Source: Koleobacter methoxysyntrophicus (GTDB lineage: Bacteria; Bacillota; Thermosediminibacteria; Koleobacterales; Koleobacteraceae). From it: a DNA stretch of 64,000 bases. The notes under the pieces are model-generated. The model did no database searches and was not told the DNA's origin. It saw only the letters and a program-made list of their open reading frames with translations. Positions 9,894 to 18,677 of this stretch are shown here, piece by piece; within the stretch, counting starts at the first letter, position 1, and each line of letters begins with the position of its first letter. The stretch is from positions 1,409,001 to 1,473,000 of the forward strand of contig NZ_CP059066.1 in NCBI RefSeq assembly GCF_017301615.1. The letters run 5' to 3'. The position numbers and the translations under genes are program-made.

Positions 9894-10695
9894 AAATATA
9901 ACTATAGGCCAGTATATTCCGGGAGAATCGGCAATCCACCGCATGGACCCCAGGTCTAAAATTATAATAACCCTTATTTATATCGTTTTGCTCTTTTTAA
10001 TTAAAGATTTCTACGGGTATCTGTTTTTATCAACCTTTGTTATTCTGCCCGTATTGATATCAGGTATCCCTGCAAGATTCATCTTTAAAGGGCTCAAACC
10101 CCTGCTGGTTATTATTCTGATTACTATGTCTTTTAATATATTTTTGACCGGTGGGGAGGTTATATATCAGCTGGGGCCTTTTAATATAACAAAAGAGGGG
10201 ATTAGAATGGCCGTTTTTATAGCATTGAGGCTGATTTTCCTGATTACGGGTACCTCTCTTTTAACCCTTACCACATCGCCTATAGCACTCACCGACGGGA
10301 TAGAATTCCTTCTAAACCCTTTCAAAAGGATAGGAGTTCCCGCCCATGAACTGGCGATGATGATGACTATTGCTCTGAGGTTTATCCCTACCCTTCTGGA
10401 CGAAACGGAAAAGATAATGAAGGCCCAAATGGCCAGGGGGGCTGACTTTGAGAGCGGGAATCTTCTTTCCAGGGCAAAAAACCTGGTCCCTCTGCTGGTT
10501 CCCCTGTTTATCAGCGCTTTTAGAAGAGCTGATGAACTGGCTATGGCGATGGAGGCCAGGTGCTACAGAGGGGGAGAAAACAGGACGAGGATGAAGCAGC
10601 TGAAGATTACCGGCATAGACTATGCAGCATATATGTTTACTGTTGCTGTAGGAACGTATATCCTGTTCAGCAGATTCGGCATTTTATTGAGGTGA
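9886..10695 (+). CDS. ecfT: ECF transporter transmembrane subunit T
   Basis: Membrane scaffold that links the EcfA ATPases to the substrate-binding S component. The 269-residue protein has several hydrophobic segments and the T-component motifs that contact the ATPases: ARG within 'MKAQMARGADF' and the second ARC/ARG-type motif in 'AMEARCYRGG'. Length and order after ecfA1-ecfA2 are typical. truA follows after 5 nt. Confidence 0.95.
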   Translation: MLKNITIGQYIPGESAIHRMDPRSKIIITLIYIVLLFLIKDFYGYLFLSTFVILPVLISGIPARFIFKGLKPLLVIILITMSFNIFLTGGEVIYQLGPFNITKEGIRMAVFIALRLIFLITGTSLLTLTTSPIALTDGIEFLLNPFKRIGVPAHELAMMMTIALRFIPTLLDETEKIMKAQMARGADFESGNLLSRAKNLVPLLVPLFISAFRRADELAMAMEARCYRGGENRTRMKQLKITGIDYAAYMFTVAVGTYILFSRFGILLR

Positions 10696-10700
10696 TATAG

Positions 10701-11438
10701 GTGCAAAACATAAAACTCATCATTGAGTATGATGGCACCAATTATCACGGCTGGCAAAGGCAGAAAAATGCAGTAACAGTTCAGGAAAAAATTGAAGGGG
10801 CTCTTAAAACCCTTACAGGTAAAAATATCATATTGACCGGGGCAGGAAGAACCGATGCAGGGGTTCATGCAAGGGGGCAGGTAGCGAATTTCAGGATAGA
10901 AACCCTCAAGATACCGCTGGAAAGACTGCCGTTGGCCATTAATTCACTATTACCCGAAGATATCGCCGTAAAACATGCAGAGCGGGTTCCCGAAGACTTT
11001 CATTCAAGGTATTGGGCCAAAGGGAAGGTATATTCCTATTATATTTTAAATAGCAAAATGCCATCACCTCTGCTGAGGTATTACAGCTACCATTTTCCTA
11101 GACCTCTGGATATAGAAAAGATGAGGAGAGCAGGAAGCTATTTTGTGGGAATCCATGATTTTTCAAGCTTTATGGCTTCAGGAAGTTCTGTTAAAACGAC
11201 TGTCAGGAGTATTAATAAATTTCAACTGGATAAGGAAAAGGATTTAATTCGCATAACCTTTCAGGGGGATGGTTTTCTCTATAATATGGTGAGGATAATG
11301 GTAGGAACTCTACTGGAAGTGGGAGAAGGCAAACTCCCTCCCGAATACATCCCTGAAGTCCTCCGTGCAAGGGAAAGAGAAAAGGCAGGTATTACCCTTC
11401 CTCCGAAGGGTTTAGTCCTTGAGAGGGTACTGTATTAG
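10701..11438 (+). CDS. truA: tRNA pseudouridine(38-40) synthase
   Basis: Isomerises uridines 38-40 of the tRNA anticodon stem. The 245-residue protein begins with IIEYDGTNYHGWQRQ and has the catalytic aspartate D52 in GRTDAGVHARGQV. Further family segments are FHSRYWAKGKVYSYYI and GDGFLYNMVRIMVGTL. The start is GTG, with AGGTGAT upstream. It is transcribed with the ECF genes. A TTGACA box at 11444-11449 may begin a promoter for rplM, but no good -10 was found at the right distance. Confidence 0.96.
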   Translation: MQNIKLIIEYDGTNYHGWQRQKNAVTVQEKIEGALKTLTGKNIILTGAGRTDAGVHARGQVANFRIETLKIPLERLPLAINSLLPEDIAVKHAERVPEDFHSRYWAKGKVYSYYILNSKMPSPLLRYYSYHFPRPLDIEKMRRAGSYFVGIHDFSSFMASGSSVKTTVRSINKFQLDKEKDLIRITFQGDGFLYNMVRIMVGTLLEVGEGKLPPEYIPEVLRAREREKAGITLPPKGLVLERVLY

Positions 11439-11541
11439 TTTCCTTGACACAATCCTGCTGATATACTGAAATAAATATTGCTGTATAACAAAAGGTAGAA
11501 TTTTTTGTTGAGATGGTTATGAGACAAGGAGGGATATATGA

Positions 11542-11976
11542 ATGAAGACCTTTATGGCAAAAACACAGGATGTACAGAGGAAGTGGTATATCCTAGATGC
11601 AGAAGGAAAACCCTTAGGGAGACTGGCTTCTGAAGCTGCCAGAATCCTTAGAGGTAAGCATAAATCCATATATACACCCCATGTGGATACAGGGGACCAT
11701 GTTATTATTATCAATGCAGAAAAGGCAGTCCTTACGGGTAAAAAGATGAAACAAAAGATCTACTACCATCACTCCCTTTATCCGGGCGGCTTAAAAGCCA
11801 AACGCTATGAGATATTTATGAAGGAAAATCCGGAAAAGGCAGTTATGCTGGCGGTGAAAGGGATGCTTCCTCATAACTCCCTGGGAAGGAAAATGATTAA
11901 AAAGCTGAAGGTGTATAGAGGGGAAAATCACCCCCATGAAGCCCAGAAACCGGAAAAATGGGAAGTTCAAAAATAA
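11542..11976 (+). CDS. rplM: 50S ribosomal protein L13
   Basis: L13 is an early-assembly large-subunit protein. The 144-residue product has [20 protein letters not shown], the [12 protein letters not shown] segment, and the [19 protein letters not shown] signature. The ATG at 11542 has AAGGAGGG at 11526-11533. An out-of-frame ATG lies at 11538. It pairs with rpsI 17 nt downstream, as in nearly all bacteria. Confidence 0.97.
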   Translation: MKTFMAKTQDVQRKWYILDAEGKPLGRLASEAARILRGKHKSIYTPHVDTGDHVIIINAEKAVLTGKKMKQKIYYHHSLYPGGLKAKRYEIFMKENPEKAVMLAVKGMLPHNSLGRKMIKKLKVYRGENHPHEAQKPEKWEVQK

Positions 11977-11993
11977 TGAAAGGAGGAGTTTAG

Positions 11994-12386
11994 GTGGCCC
12001 AGGTTCAATATTACGGAACCGGAAGGAGAAAGGAAGCTGTTGCCAGGGTAAGGCTTATCCCGGGCCAGGGGAATATTACGATCAATGATAGGTCTCTTGA
12101 TGATTACTTCGGATATGATACCTTAAAGGTGATTGTAAAACAGCCCCTGGTGCTTACGGAAACTATAGATAAATTTGATGTTATCGCAAAGGTAGAAGGG
12201 GGAGGATTTACAGGCCAGGCAGGGGCTATAAGGCATGGAATAGCCAGAGCCCTTCTTAAAGCTGACGGTGAGCTTAGACCGGTCCTTAAAAAAGCAGGTT
12301 TTCTCACCAGGGACCCCAGAATGAAAGAAAGAAGGAAATACGGCTTAAAGAAAGCGCGGAAGGCTCCCCAATTTTCAAAAAGATAA
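11994..12386 (+). CDS. rpsI: 30S ribosomal protein S9
   Basis: S9 contacts the P-site tRNA anticodon with its C-terminal tail. The 130-residue protein has [19 protein letters not shown], the [19 protein letters not shown] core, and the basic end [14 protein letters not shown], whose final arginine is functionally important in the family. The start is GTG after AGGAGG. It is the last gene of the ribosomal block and is followed by an intrinsic terminator. Confidence 0.97.
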   Translation: MAQVQYYGTGRRKEAVARVRLIPGQGNITINDRSLDDYFGYDTLKVIVKQPLVLTETIDKFDVIAKVEGGGFTGQAGAIRHGIARALLKADGELRPVLKKAGFLTRDPRMKERRKYGLKKARKAPQFSKR

Positions 12387-12440
12387 TGTTTTTATCGACT
12401 TACAAGAAAATTACAGAGTTTGTTTACGAAAGAAGGAAAG

Positions 12441-12471
12441 CGTCAGGTTGGGAAACAATCTGGCGTTTTTT
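12441..12471 (+). terminator. Intrinsic terminator after rpsI
   Basis: A 10-bp stem (CGTCAGGTTG at 12441-12450 with CAATCTGGCG at 12456-12465, including two G-U pairs) has a GGAAA loop and is followed directly by six T. It ends the long ribosomal transcription unit 55 nt after the rpsI stop. Confidence 0.85.
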
Positions 12472-12611
12472 ATTTATGCAAAATACTCCCACCGCCCGAT
12501 AATCCACATATAAACTAATCAAGTATAATCCCCCGCAGGCCAGTAAAATCAATATATATAAAAATAAAATATAAATAAATATCCAAATATGCACATGACA
12601 CTTATATTGCG

Positions 12612-12698
12612 TATAATTATGCCAATTTTCCACGAGCAAACTTTAGGGCAAGTGGACATATGTATCAGGAAAGACCTGCATCTTCTTTGCAGGTTTTT
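12612..12698 (+). ncRNA. Possible short transcript between rpsI and the GltB3 gene
   Basis: Within the 408-base gap after rpsI there is a TATAAT at 12612-12617. A stem-loop ACCTGCA/TGCAGGT at 12674-12694 is followed by six T. No gene ends here on the plus strand, so this terminator would belong to a short RNA of about 70 nt or to a second readthrough stop. No convincing -35 box lies 17 bases upstream of the TATAAT, and there is no open frame of note. Confidence 0.3.
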
Positions 12699-12732
12699 TG
12701 TTTATTTTTAATTTGTTTTAAATGATAAAAAA

Positions 12733-12760
12733 GAGACCTATAAAGTCATACTTAGGTCTC
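12733..12760 (-). terminator. Terminator of the minus-strand GltB3 gene (bidirectional)
   Basis: An 8-bp perfect stem, GAGACCTA (12733-12740) with TAGGTCTC (12753-12760). On the minus strand it is followed by a run of T (A-run at 12727-12732 on the plus strand), placing it 35 nt after the stop of the minus-strand gene. The plus side also has CTTTT. Confidence 0.75.
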
Positions 12761-12794
12761 CTTTTCTTTCTGCAGTTATAAAATGCAATGGAAC

Positions 12795-13532
12795 CTAGTG
12801 GTGGCTGTATACACTTCCGCAAGGCTTTGAGAACTTAGGCACTATTTTAGTAAAGTCTCTACAGTCAAGATTGTTCAGTGAAAGGTTAAAGTCCTTCCCG
12901 TATTCCTCTAAAAGGGGATTTAACAAATCCATATCCTTTTGGCTGAGCTCATGAACCTCAACTTCCCTGGCTAAGCTGTAGGGCTTAACCCTTCCCCTAA
13001 CATAAATTACTCCGCCGTGCATTCCTCTGCCGCAGAAATCCCCTACTATATTACCCTGTCTTTTTAGTCCCAGGACGACCAGTATTCCTCCTGACATATA
13101 TTCGCCCAGGAAATCCCCTGTCTTGCCGCCTATTATTATACACGGTACCTTTCCCCTGTACTCCTGCATGTTAACCCCTGCACGACACCCCGCATCACCT
13201 TTTAAAAATATTTTACCGCCTTTCATAGAGCATCCCAGGGTATCCCCCGAACTGCCCTCAACGATTATTTTACCGCTGTTCATGGAATTTCCGACAGCAT
13301 CCTGAACATTACCAAATATCCTGATTTCGCAGCCGTCCATAAAGGCTGCCAGCTCATTTCCTGCAGTACCTTCAATAAATATCCGGGTTTCTCCTTTTAA
13401 GCCTGCACCTATATAACTGTGGCCGTTAACATTTTTAATGGAAATTCTGTTTTCGCCGAAAGACCTTATCCTCTTTATTAAAGTATTTAATTCCTCAAAG
13501 CTTAAGTCCTTTGCATTGATACTGTTAAACAT
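12795..13532 (-). CDS. Stand-alone GXGXG (glutamate synthase domain-3-like) protein
   Basis: A 245-residue protein that resembles the C-terminal beta-helix domain of the glutamate synthase large subunit. In that enzyme the domain is structural and carries no active site. Repeating G-rich turns are visible: GNELAAFMDG, GNSMNSG, GDTLGCSMKGG, GDAGCRAGVNM, GGKTGDFLGEYMSGG and GRGMHGGVIYVRG. The other GltB domains (glutaminase, FMN-binding) are not nearby. Similar separate GltB3 proteins occur in archaea and Clostridia, and related folds are found in formylmethanofuran dehydrogenase C. The start ATG has AGGGGAG upstream. It is transcribed alone from a clear promoter. The specific role is unknown. 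Confidence 0.85.
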   Translation of the reverse strand: MFNSINAKDLSFEELNTLIKRIRSFGENRISIKNVNGHSYIGAGLKGETRIFIEGTAGNELAAFMDGCEIRIFGNVQDAVGNSMNSGKIIVEGSSGDTLGCSMKGGKIFLKGDAGCRAGVNMQEYRGKVPCIIIGGKTGDFLGEYMSGGILVVLGLKRQGNIVGDFCGRGMHGGVIYVRGRVKPYSLAREVEVHELSQKDMDLLNPLLEEYGKDFNLSLNNLDCRDFTKIVPKFSKPCGSVYSHH

Positions 13533-13646
13533 TCTTTTTTATCACTCCCCTGAAGAAAAGTGCCCTTTAGGTATTTCAAGTCTTTTTCGGGTAGCGCCTT
13601 GATAATATGTATAGCAGTGTCTTAATAATTTGGATATTTGTATACA

Positions 13647-13675
13647 ATTATACACGGATATATTCAAAACGTCAA
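13647..13675 (-). promoter_or_regulatory. SigA-type promoter of the GltB3-like gene
   Basis: Read on the minus strand, TTGACG (13675-13670) and TATAAT (13652-13647) are separated by 17 bases. The start point would be near 13640, giving a leader of about 108 nt before the ATG. I saw no recognisable riboswitch in that leader. Confidence 0.75.
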
Positions 13676-13803
13676 TAGTGAAAAATTTAAGAACTTAATT
13701 TAAGAATATTAGAGGCTGAAATATTAACCGGAATACTTGAAGAAACAGTTCATGAAAGGAATGCAAAAAATTAATTCGAGTATTAAAATATTTAATTATC
13801 TTA

Positions 13804-13832
13804 TTGACATATTTAATATTTATAGATATAAT
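13804..13832 (+). promoter_or_regulatory. SigA-type promoter of the DUF2089-lipB operon
   Basis: TTGACA (13804-13809), 17-base spacer, TATAAT (13827-13832): a consensus promoter. Transcription would begin near 13840, about 33 nt before the TTG start of the DUF2089 gene. The gap between the two divergent genes (13533-13872) holds these two back-to-back promoters and little else. Confidence 0.9.
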
Positions 13833-13872
13833 ACTTATAAAAATGAAACTAACATTTAAAGGAGGATAGGGT

Positions 13873-14256
13873 TTGAAAGATGTTTTAGGAAACTGCCCTG
13901 TATGCGGGCAGAAACTGGAGGTAACCCGGTTGCATTGCTGTCACTGCAATACATCCATAGAAGGAAGTTTCAATCTTTGTAAGTTCTGTCGGTTGTCGAA
14001 GGTCCAAAAGCAGTTTATAGAAACCTTCATAAAGTGCAGAGGGAATATTAAAGAAGTTGAAAAGGAACTGGGAATTTCTTATCCTACGGTCCGCAGCAAA
14101 TTGGATGATATAGTTCAAGCACTCGGTTATTCGGTTAAAGAGCCAAGGGTCGAGGATGAGAGGAAAGCAATCCTTGATATGTTAAACAGGGGCGAAATCA
14201 AGTATGAGGATGCATTAAAGCTACTAAAAGAATACCAAAAGGAGGCAAAACAATGA
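13873..14256 (+). CDS. DUF2089-family zinc-ribbon / helix-turn-helix protein
   Basis: A 127-residue protein. The N-terminal half has cysteines in CPVC, CCHC and CKFC contexts, consistent with zinc binding. Residues about 45-80 form a helix-turn-helix-like segment (IKEVEKELGISYPTVRSKLDDI). The C-terminal part is charged and helical and resembles the short helical motif of SHOCT-like proteins. DUF2089 proteins are thought to be regulators, but no target is known. The TTG start follows AAAGGAGGA. It overlaps the next gene by 4 nt. Confidence 0.85.
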   Translation: MKDVLGNCPVCGQKLEVTRLHCCHCNTSIEGSFNLCKFCRLSKVQKQFIETFIKCRGNIKEVEKELGISYPTVRSKLDDIVQALGYSVKEPRVEDERKAILDMLNRGEIKYEDALKLLKEYQKEAKQ

Positions 14257-14633
14257 GAGAAGAAACTGTCCAAATTCTTAAGATGGTAGAAGAGGGCAAG
14301 ATTACTGCCGATCAAGCCGTTCAACTTATAGAGGCTGGAAACCTGTTTGATAATTCTAAAGACCGTTCAACGGCGGTATCGGGCAGAGCTAAATGGCTTA
14401 GGGTAAGGGTTTATGATATAAACAGCAATAAGAGAAAGGTCAATATCAGTATTCCCCTCTCTCTGGTTTCGATAGGTTTAAAGCTGGGAACGAAATTCGG
14501 TTTAGATAAAGCAGATTTAAAAGGCATTGACTTTAATGAGATTATTCAGCTGATTCAGGAGGGAGAAGAAGGCAAGCTGGTAGATGTTATAGATGAAGAA
14601 AGCGGCGAAAAAGTGGAGGTTTATGTAGACTAA
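14253..14633 (+). CDS. SHOCT-like/YvlB-N-type small protein
   Basis: A 126-residue protein. Its first 30 residues (EETVQILKMVEEGKITADQAVQLIEA) match the SHOCT-like helical segment found at the N-terminus of YvlB/LiaX-type envelope-stress proteins. The middle carries a short beta segment with KWLRVRVYD and KVNISIPLSLV, as in the same group. It overlaps DUF2089 upstream by 4 nt and shares one base with lipB. The coupling suggests that the DUF2089 protein regulates or binds this product; that is inference. Confidence 0.75.
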   Translation: MREETVQILKMVEEGKITADQAVQLIEAGNLFDNSKDRSTAVSGRAKWLRVRVYDINSNKRKVNISIPLSLVSIGLKLGTKFGLDKADLKGIDFNEIIQLIQEGEEGKLVDVIDEESGEKVEVYVD

Positions 14634-15286
14634 TGGGTAAAAGATTTCTCCGCATTCTAGACATAGGTTTTAGAGATTACGTCAGCGCCTGGAACCTTCA
14701 GGAAGAATATGTTTTAAAGAGATTATGCGGCAGTATTCCAGATGTGCTGATATTGGTGGAACACCCACCCGTTTTTACCATCGGCAGAGCAGGCACCGGT
14801 GAACATATTATTGCTCCCCAAGAAGTCCTGGAACGAGAGGGCATAAAGGTGTACGAAATAAACAGAGGAGGAGATGTGACCTATCACGGCCCGGGGCAGC
14901 TGGTTGGATATCCAATACTCAACCTGGGGGAATACGATAAAGACCTCCATGAAACGGTGAGGAAATATGAAGAAGTAATTATAAGGCTCCTTGCTGAATA
15001 TTGTATTGAAGCGGGGAGGATCGAAGGCCTGACAGGAGTCTGGGTAGGGGATGAAAAGATCGCTGCAATCGGCATTGGGGTAAGAAAATGGGTGACTTTC
15101 CACGGGTTTGCCCTTAATGTTAATCCAAATCTTGAACATTTCAAATTGATTGTTCCCTGCGGCATAAGGGATAAAGGGGTTACTTCTATGGAAAAGATAT
15201 TAAAGGAAAGGGTAAACTGGGAAGGCCTAAAGGAGAAGTTGATATACCATTTTGTTGATGTTTTTGAATATGATGGCCTATATTAA
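14633..15286 (+). CDS. lipB: Lipoyl(octanoyl) transferase
   Basis: Transfers octanoyl from acyl carrier protein to lipoyl domains, the first step of lipoate synthesis. The 217-residue protein has the LipB signature RGGDVTYHGPGQLVGYPI, the catalytic lysine K142 in DEKIAAIGIG, and the catalytic cysteine C176 in PCGIRDKGVTS. Length is typical. Its ATG overlaps the stop of the preceding gene by one base. lipA is not next to it. Confidence 0.95.
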   Translation: MGKRFLRILDIGFRDYVSAWNLQEEYVLKRLCGSIPDVLILVEHPPVFTIGRAGTGEHIIAPQEVLEREGIKVYEINRGGDVTYHGPGQLVGYPILNLGEYDKDLHETVRKYEEVIIRLLAEYCIEAGRIEGLTGVWVGDEKIAAIGIGVRKWVTFHGFALNVNPNLEHFKLIVPCGIRDKGVTSMEKILKERVNWEGLKEKLIYHFVDVFEYDGLY

Positions 15287-15331
15287 AACATGATAAATTC
15301 AAAACAATCACATTGATAGTGCATAAAAATT

Positions 15332-15379
15332 CAAAAGCAAAATATTTTGTCTAACCAAAAGCAAAATATATTGCTACCG
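15332..15379 (+). repeat. Two 24-bp tandem direct repeats upstream of nhaC
   Basis: CAAAAGCAAAATAT occurs at 15332-15345 and again at 15356-15369, period 24, with further partial similarity after each copy (TTG then CTA). The surrounding gap (15287-15599) is very AT-rich. It could be a binding site for a regulator of nhaC or simply low-complexity DNA. Confidence 0.45.
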
Positions 15380-15408
15380 AAAAATACACAGTTAATATCA
15401 AGACTTAA

Positions 15409-15435
15409 TAATGCCCAATGTTGGGCATTATTTTC
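15409..15435 (+). terminator. Terminator after lipB
   Basis: A perfect inverted repeat, TAATGCCCAA (15409-15418) with TTGGGCATTA (15421-15430), followed by TTTTCAT. It lies 123 nt after the lipB stop. The innermost pairs must open to make a loop. Confidence 0.65.
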
Positions 15436-15599
15436 ATATTTGATCATAAAAAAAGAAGAATTAAATTTGCAAAAAATTAAAAACACACGTTGTTTTGTGA
15501 ATAAATTTTATATTTACCCTTTAAATCTAATATTTATATGGCATTTTTTTTGCAAGTTTGCATAGATCTATAAAATAAAAACTAAAGGGGGAATTTATA

Positions 15600-17303
15600 T
15601 TGAAGAGCAAATTTACCACCATCATACTAATTATCTTTATTTTATGCTTAGCTGCTCTGCCGGCAGTGGCATCAGAAGGAGAGACGGAGGAAAAGGACTT
15701 CGGAGCATTATCACTGCTTCCACCTCTTCTTGCAATTATTCTTGCATTTTTAACAAAACAGGTTTTGTTTTCTCTGTTTATAGGCATTTTCATTGGAGCC
15801 ACAATGTTAAACGGCTGGAATCCATTTTTTGGGCTGCTGCGGACCCTGGATGAATATATGGTTTCATCCCTGGCTGACAGCTGGCATGCGGGGATTCTTA
15901 TTTTTACACTGACCATAGGAGGCATGATTAAAATCGTAGCCCAAATGGGGGGAACCGGCGCAGTTGCGGAAGCCCTTGCCAGGAGGGCGAATAACACTAA
16001 AAATGCCCAGATTGCCACGTGGTTGTTAGGAATATTGGTATTTTTTGATGATTATGCAAACACCCTGATTGTAGGGCAGACAATGAGACCGCTGACCGAT
16101 AAGATGAGGATCTCCAGGGAGAAACTTGCTTATATCGTCGATTCAACGGCAGCACCTATTGCAGGGCTTGCCCTTGTTTCAACTTGGGTTGGTTATGAAC
16201 TGGGATTGATTAAAGATGCTTATGATAGTCTGGGAATTACGGGAAACATATATGAGGTCTTTCTGCGTTCCATACCTTATCGCTTTTATGACATCGTAGC
16301 CCTTTTAATGGTCCTGGCCGTTGCGGTTTTGAGCAGGGATATTGGCCCCATGTATTTGGCTGAACGGCGTGCAAGGACAACGGGGAAAGTCATAGCGGAT
16401 GGGGCTAAACCTATGGCATCGAAAGAGATGACAGATATTACTCTAAAAGAAGGCATAAAACTGAAGGTATCAAATGCTGTTATACCCGTATTAACCCTGA
16501 TAATAGTTGGATTTGTAGGGCTGTGGTATAACGGGTACACATATAGTGAAAATGTTAATCCTTTTACATGGGAAGGGATAAGGACGTGCTTCGGAAATGC
16601 AGATGCATCTGTTGCTTTAATATGGGCTGCTGCTGCTTCCACAATTGTAGCTATGATTATGGCTGTAGGTCAAAAAATGATGACTCTGGAAGAAGCCTTT
16701 GATAATTTTGTTGAAGGAACAAAATCCCTCCTCATAACGGGTATTATTCTGGTGCTGGCATGGTCTTTGGGATCAGTAACAGAAGCGGTAGGCACAGCCG
16801 ATTTTCTGATCAGGAATATATCGGATAAAATATCCATTGGTATGCTGCCCGTGCTGGTGTTTATTATCGCATCCGTAGTATCCTTTGCTACCGGGACTTC
16901 GTGGGGGACAATGGCCATTGTGATGCCTCTGGCAGTACCCCTAGCCTTCCATATAAGCGGAGGGGTTGAACCCATGATTATTCCGACACTGGGTGCCGTC
17001 TTAACCGGGGCTATTTTTGGGGACCACTGTTCACCGATTTCCGATACAACCATTATGTCGTCAATGGGGGCTGCTTCAGACCATATCGACCATGTCAGAA
17101 CCCAACTGCCCTACGCTGTCTTGGGAGCCGCAGTTGCGATAATCTTCGGCTATATACCGGCAGGAATGGGATTGAACCCATTTATTTCTCTACTCCTTGC
17201 TGCCGCTGCTGTCATAGCAATATTTAAGTTTTTCGGAAAGGACCCGGGCATTTTAGAACTGGGGTCCCTTGAAGGTGGAACAGGGATAGAACAGGGGGAT
17301 TAA
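15600..17303 (+). CDS. NhaC-family Na+/H+ antiporter
   Basis: A 567-residue integral membrane protein with about a dozen hydrophobic stretches. Family traits include TGTSWGTMAIVMPLAVPL, GDHCSPISDTTIMSSMGAASDHIDHVRTQLPYA in the C-terminal third, and DDYANTLIVGQTMRPLTDK earlier. An extra N-terminal hydrophobic leader (residues 3-25, ending AVASEGE) looks like a cleavable signal peptide, as seen in some larger NhaC homologues. The start is TTG with AGGGGGAA upstream. The substrate could be Na+/H+ or an organic counter-ion, since NhaC relatives include malate/lactate and amino-acid exchangers. Confidence 0.88.
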   Translation: MKSKFTTIILIIFILCLAALPAVASEGETEEKDFGALSLLPPLLAIILAFLTKQVLFSLFIGIFIGATMLNGWNPFFGLLRTLDEYMVSSLADSWHAGILIFTLTIGGMIKIVAQMGGTGAVAEALARRANNTKNAQIATWLLGILVFFDDYANTLIVGQTMRPLTDKMRISREKLAYIVDSTAAPIAGLALVSTWVGYELGLIKDAYDSLGITGNIYEVFLRSIPYRFYDIVALLMVLAVAVLSRDIGPMYLAERRARTTGKVIADGAKPMASKEMTDITLKEGIKLKVSNAVIPVLTLIIVGFVGLWYNGYTYSENVNPFTWEGIRTCFGNADASVALIWAAAASTIVAMIMAVGQKMMTLEEAFDNFVEGTKSLLITGIILVLAWSLGSVTEAVGTADFLIRNISDKISIGMLPVLVFIIASVVSFATGTSWGTMAIVMPLAVPLAFHISGGVEPMIIPTLGAVLTGAIFGDHCSPISDTTIMSSMGAASDHIDHVRTQLPYAVLGAAVAIIFGYIPAGMGLNPFISLLLAAAAVIAIFKFFGKDPGILELGSLEGGTGIEQGD

Positions 17304-17318
17304 CCCTTATTTACGCTA

Positions 17319-17366
17319 GAGCACTGTAAAAAGGTCTTCAGCCTTTTTGCAGTGCTCAGTTTTTTA
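17319..17366 (+). terminator. Strong terminator after the NhaC gene
   Basis: A 16-bp stem (17319-17334 with 17342-17357, one G-U pair) closed by TCTTCAG and followed by AGTTTTTT. It isolates the antiporter gene from the aminotransferase gene. Confidence 0.92.
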
Positions 17367-17499
17367 TAGTAAATTTTTTTGGAACCCTTTTCATTAATGT
17401 GATATCATTATTAAATGAACCATGAAGTAGGCAGGCAGGGATTTTGAAGGCATGAAGAAGGAGAGAACGGTAAAAAATTAAGGTAAAGGGGGAAAACTT

Positions 17500-18621
17500 G
17501 TGGAGATCAAACCTTTTAAGGTGGAGCAATGGATGAATACCTATGAAATGGAGGCGGTGTATAATCTTGCGGAAACCTGTGTGGATTCAATGACTTTGAG
17601 GGAGCTGTTATCCCTGTCAGGGGAACCGGAAGAATTTATCAGGGAACAGTTGGACAAAAAACTGACTTACGGTCACATTAAGGGTTCGCCGGAGCTGAGG
17701 GAGAACATCTCCGGGCTTTACGAAACCTTAAACCCCGAAAACATTTTGATAACCCAGGGAGGTATAGGGGCTAATTTCCTGCTGCATTACTCCATTATAA
17801 AGCCGGGAGACAGGGTTATTGTGGTTCACCCAGCGTATCAGCAGCTGTACTCGGTGCCTGAGAGCTTTGGGGCAGAAGTAAGCCTTTTAAGATTAAAACC
17901 CGAAAACAATTTTCTTCCTGATTTAGAGGAACTAAAGGCCATGGTAAATGAAAGGACCGCTCTTATATGTATAAATAATCCCAATAATCCTACAGGTGCC
18001 CTGATGGAAGAGGAACTGTTAAGGGACCTGGCAGAAATAGCCCGCTCATGTGGAGCTTATATTCACTGTGATGAGGTATATAGAGGACTGTGCCATGATG
18101 AAAATATGTCAGTCCCTTCTATAGCAGATATATATGAAAAGGGTGTAAGCACCGGCAGCATGTCAAAGATTTTTTCACTGGCCGGTCTAAGGCTGGGGTG
18201 GATAGCAGGGCCTGAAGAGGTAATAGAAGAGTGCTTTAAACACAGGGATTATACAACTATAAGCTGCGGGATGCTGGATGATGCCCTTGCCTGTCATGCT
18301 TTAGATAATTATCGCAAAATAATCTCGAGAAACCTCAAAATTGTAAGGGAAAATGCTGAAATTCTGGATAAATGGGTTCAGGGGGAGCCCTATATAGATT
18401 ATATAAAACCCCGGGCAGGGACAATTGCCTTTCTCAGGTATCATCTCCCCATTCCTTCCGAAGAATTTTGCCTCGGGCTTTTTAAGGAAACGGGTGTTTT
18501 CCTTGTTCCTGGAAAATGCTTTGATATGGACGGCTGGTTGAGGATAGGGTATGCCTGTGACAGCCACACATTGAGGGAAGGGCTTCAGAAATTATCGGAG
18601 TACATAAAAACCCTAATATAG
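17500..18621 (+). CDS. PLP-dependent aminotransferase, class I/II
   Basis: A 373-residue fold-type I aminotransferase. Visible are the NNPNNPTGALM loop, the CDEVYRGL segment with the PLP-pyridine aspartate, and the Schiff-base lysine in TGSMSKIFSLAGLRLGW. The substrate cannot be told from sequence. Members with this length include aspartate/aromatic aminotransferases and capreomycidine-synthase-like enzymes. The start is GTG after AAAGGGGG. A weak promoter TTGGAA-18-TATCAT ends at 17408. It stands as a single gene. Confidence 0.85.
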   Translation: MEIKPFKVEQWMNTYEMEAVYNLAETCVDSMTLRELLSLSGEPEEFIREQLDKKLTYGHIKGSPELRENISGLYETLNPENILITQGGIGANFLLHYSIIKPGDRVIVVHPAYQQLYSVPESFGAEVSLLRLKPENNFLPDLEELKAMVNERTALICINNPNNPTGALMEEELLRDLAEIARSCGAYIHCDEVYRGLCHDENMSVPSIADIYEKGVSTGSMSKIFSLAGLRLGWIAGPEEVIEECFKHRDYTTISCGMLDDALACHALDNYRKIISRNLKIVRENAEILDKWVQGEPYIDYIKPRAGTIAFLRYHLPIPSEEFCLGLFKETGVFLVPGKCFDMDGWLRIGYACDSHTLREGLQKLSEYIKTLI

Positions 18622-18648
18622 CAGAAGCTGCTGCCGGCAGTTAGCGAG

Positions 18649-18677
18649 TTGACAAAAGGATTCGGGTGTATTATTAT
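18649..18677 (+). promoter_or_regulatory. Promoter of trxB
   Basis: TTGACA at 18649-18654, a 17-base spacer and TATTAT at 18672-18677. The transcript would have a leader of about 95 nt before the trxB ATG. No known riboswitch was recognised in it. Confidence 0.75.

Noticed and set aside
13533-13640. The 108-nt leader of the GltB3-like gene as a riboswitch
   Set aside because: No stable stem or known conserved motif could be recognised, and no terminator lies between promoter and gene.
15347-15565. 72-codon frame before nhaC
   Set aside because: No ribosome site, very AT-rich, and it contains the lipB terminator.
17432-17447. Sigma-54-like sequence AGGCAGGGATTTTGAA before the aminotransferase gene
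   Set aside because: The invariant GC at -12 is GA here, and the class is very sensitive to that change.
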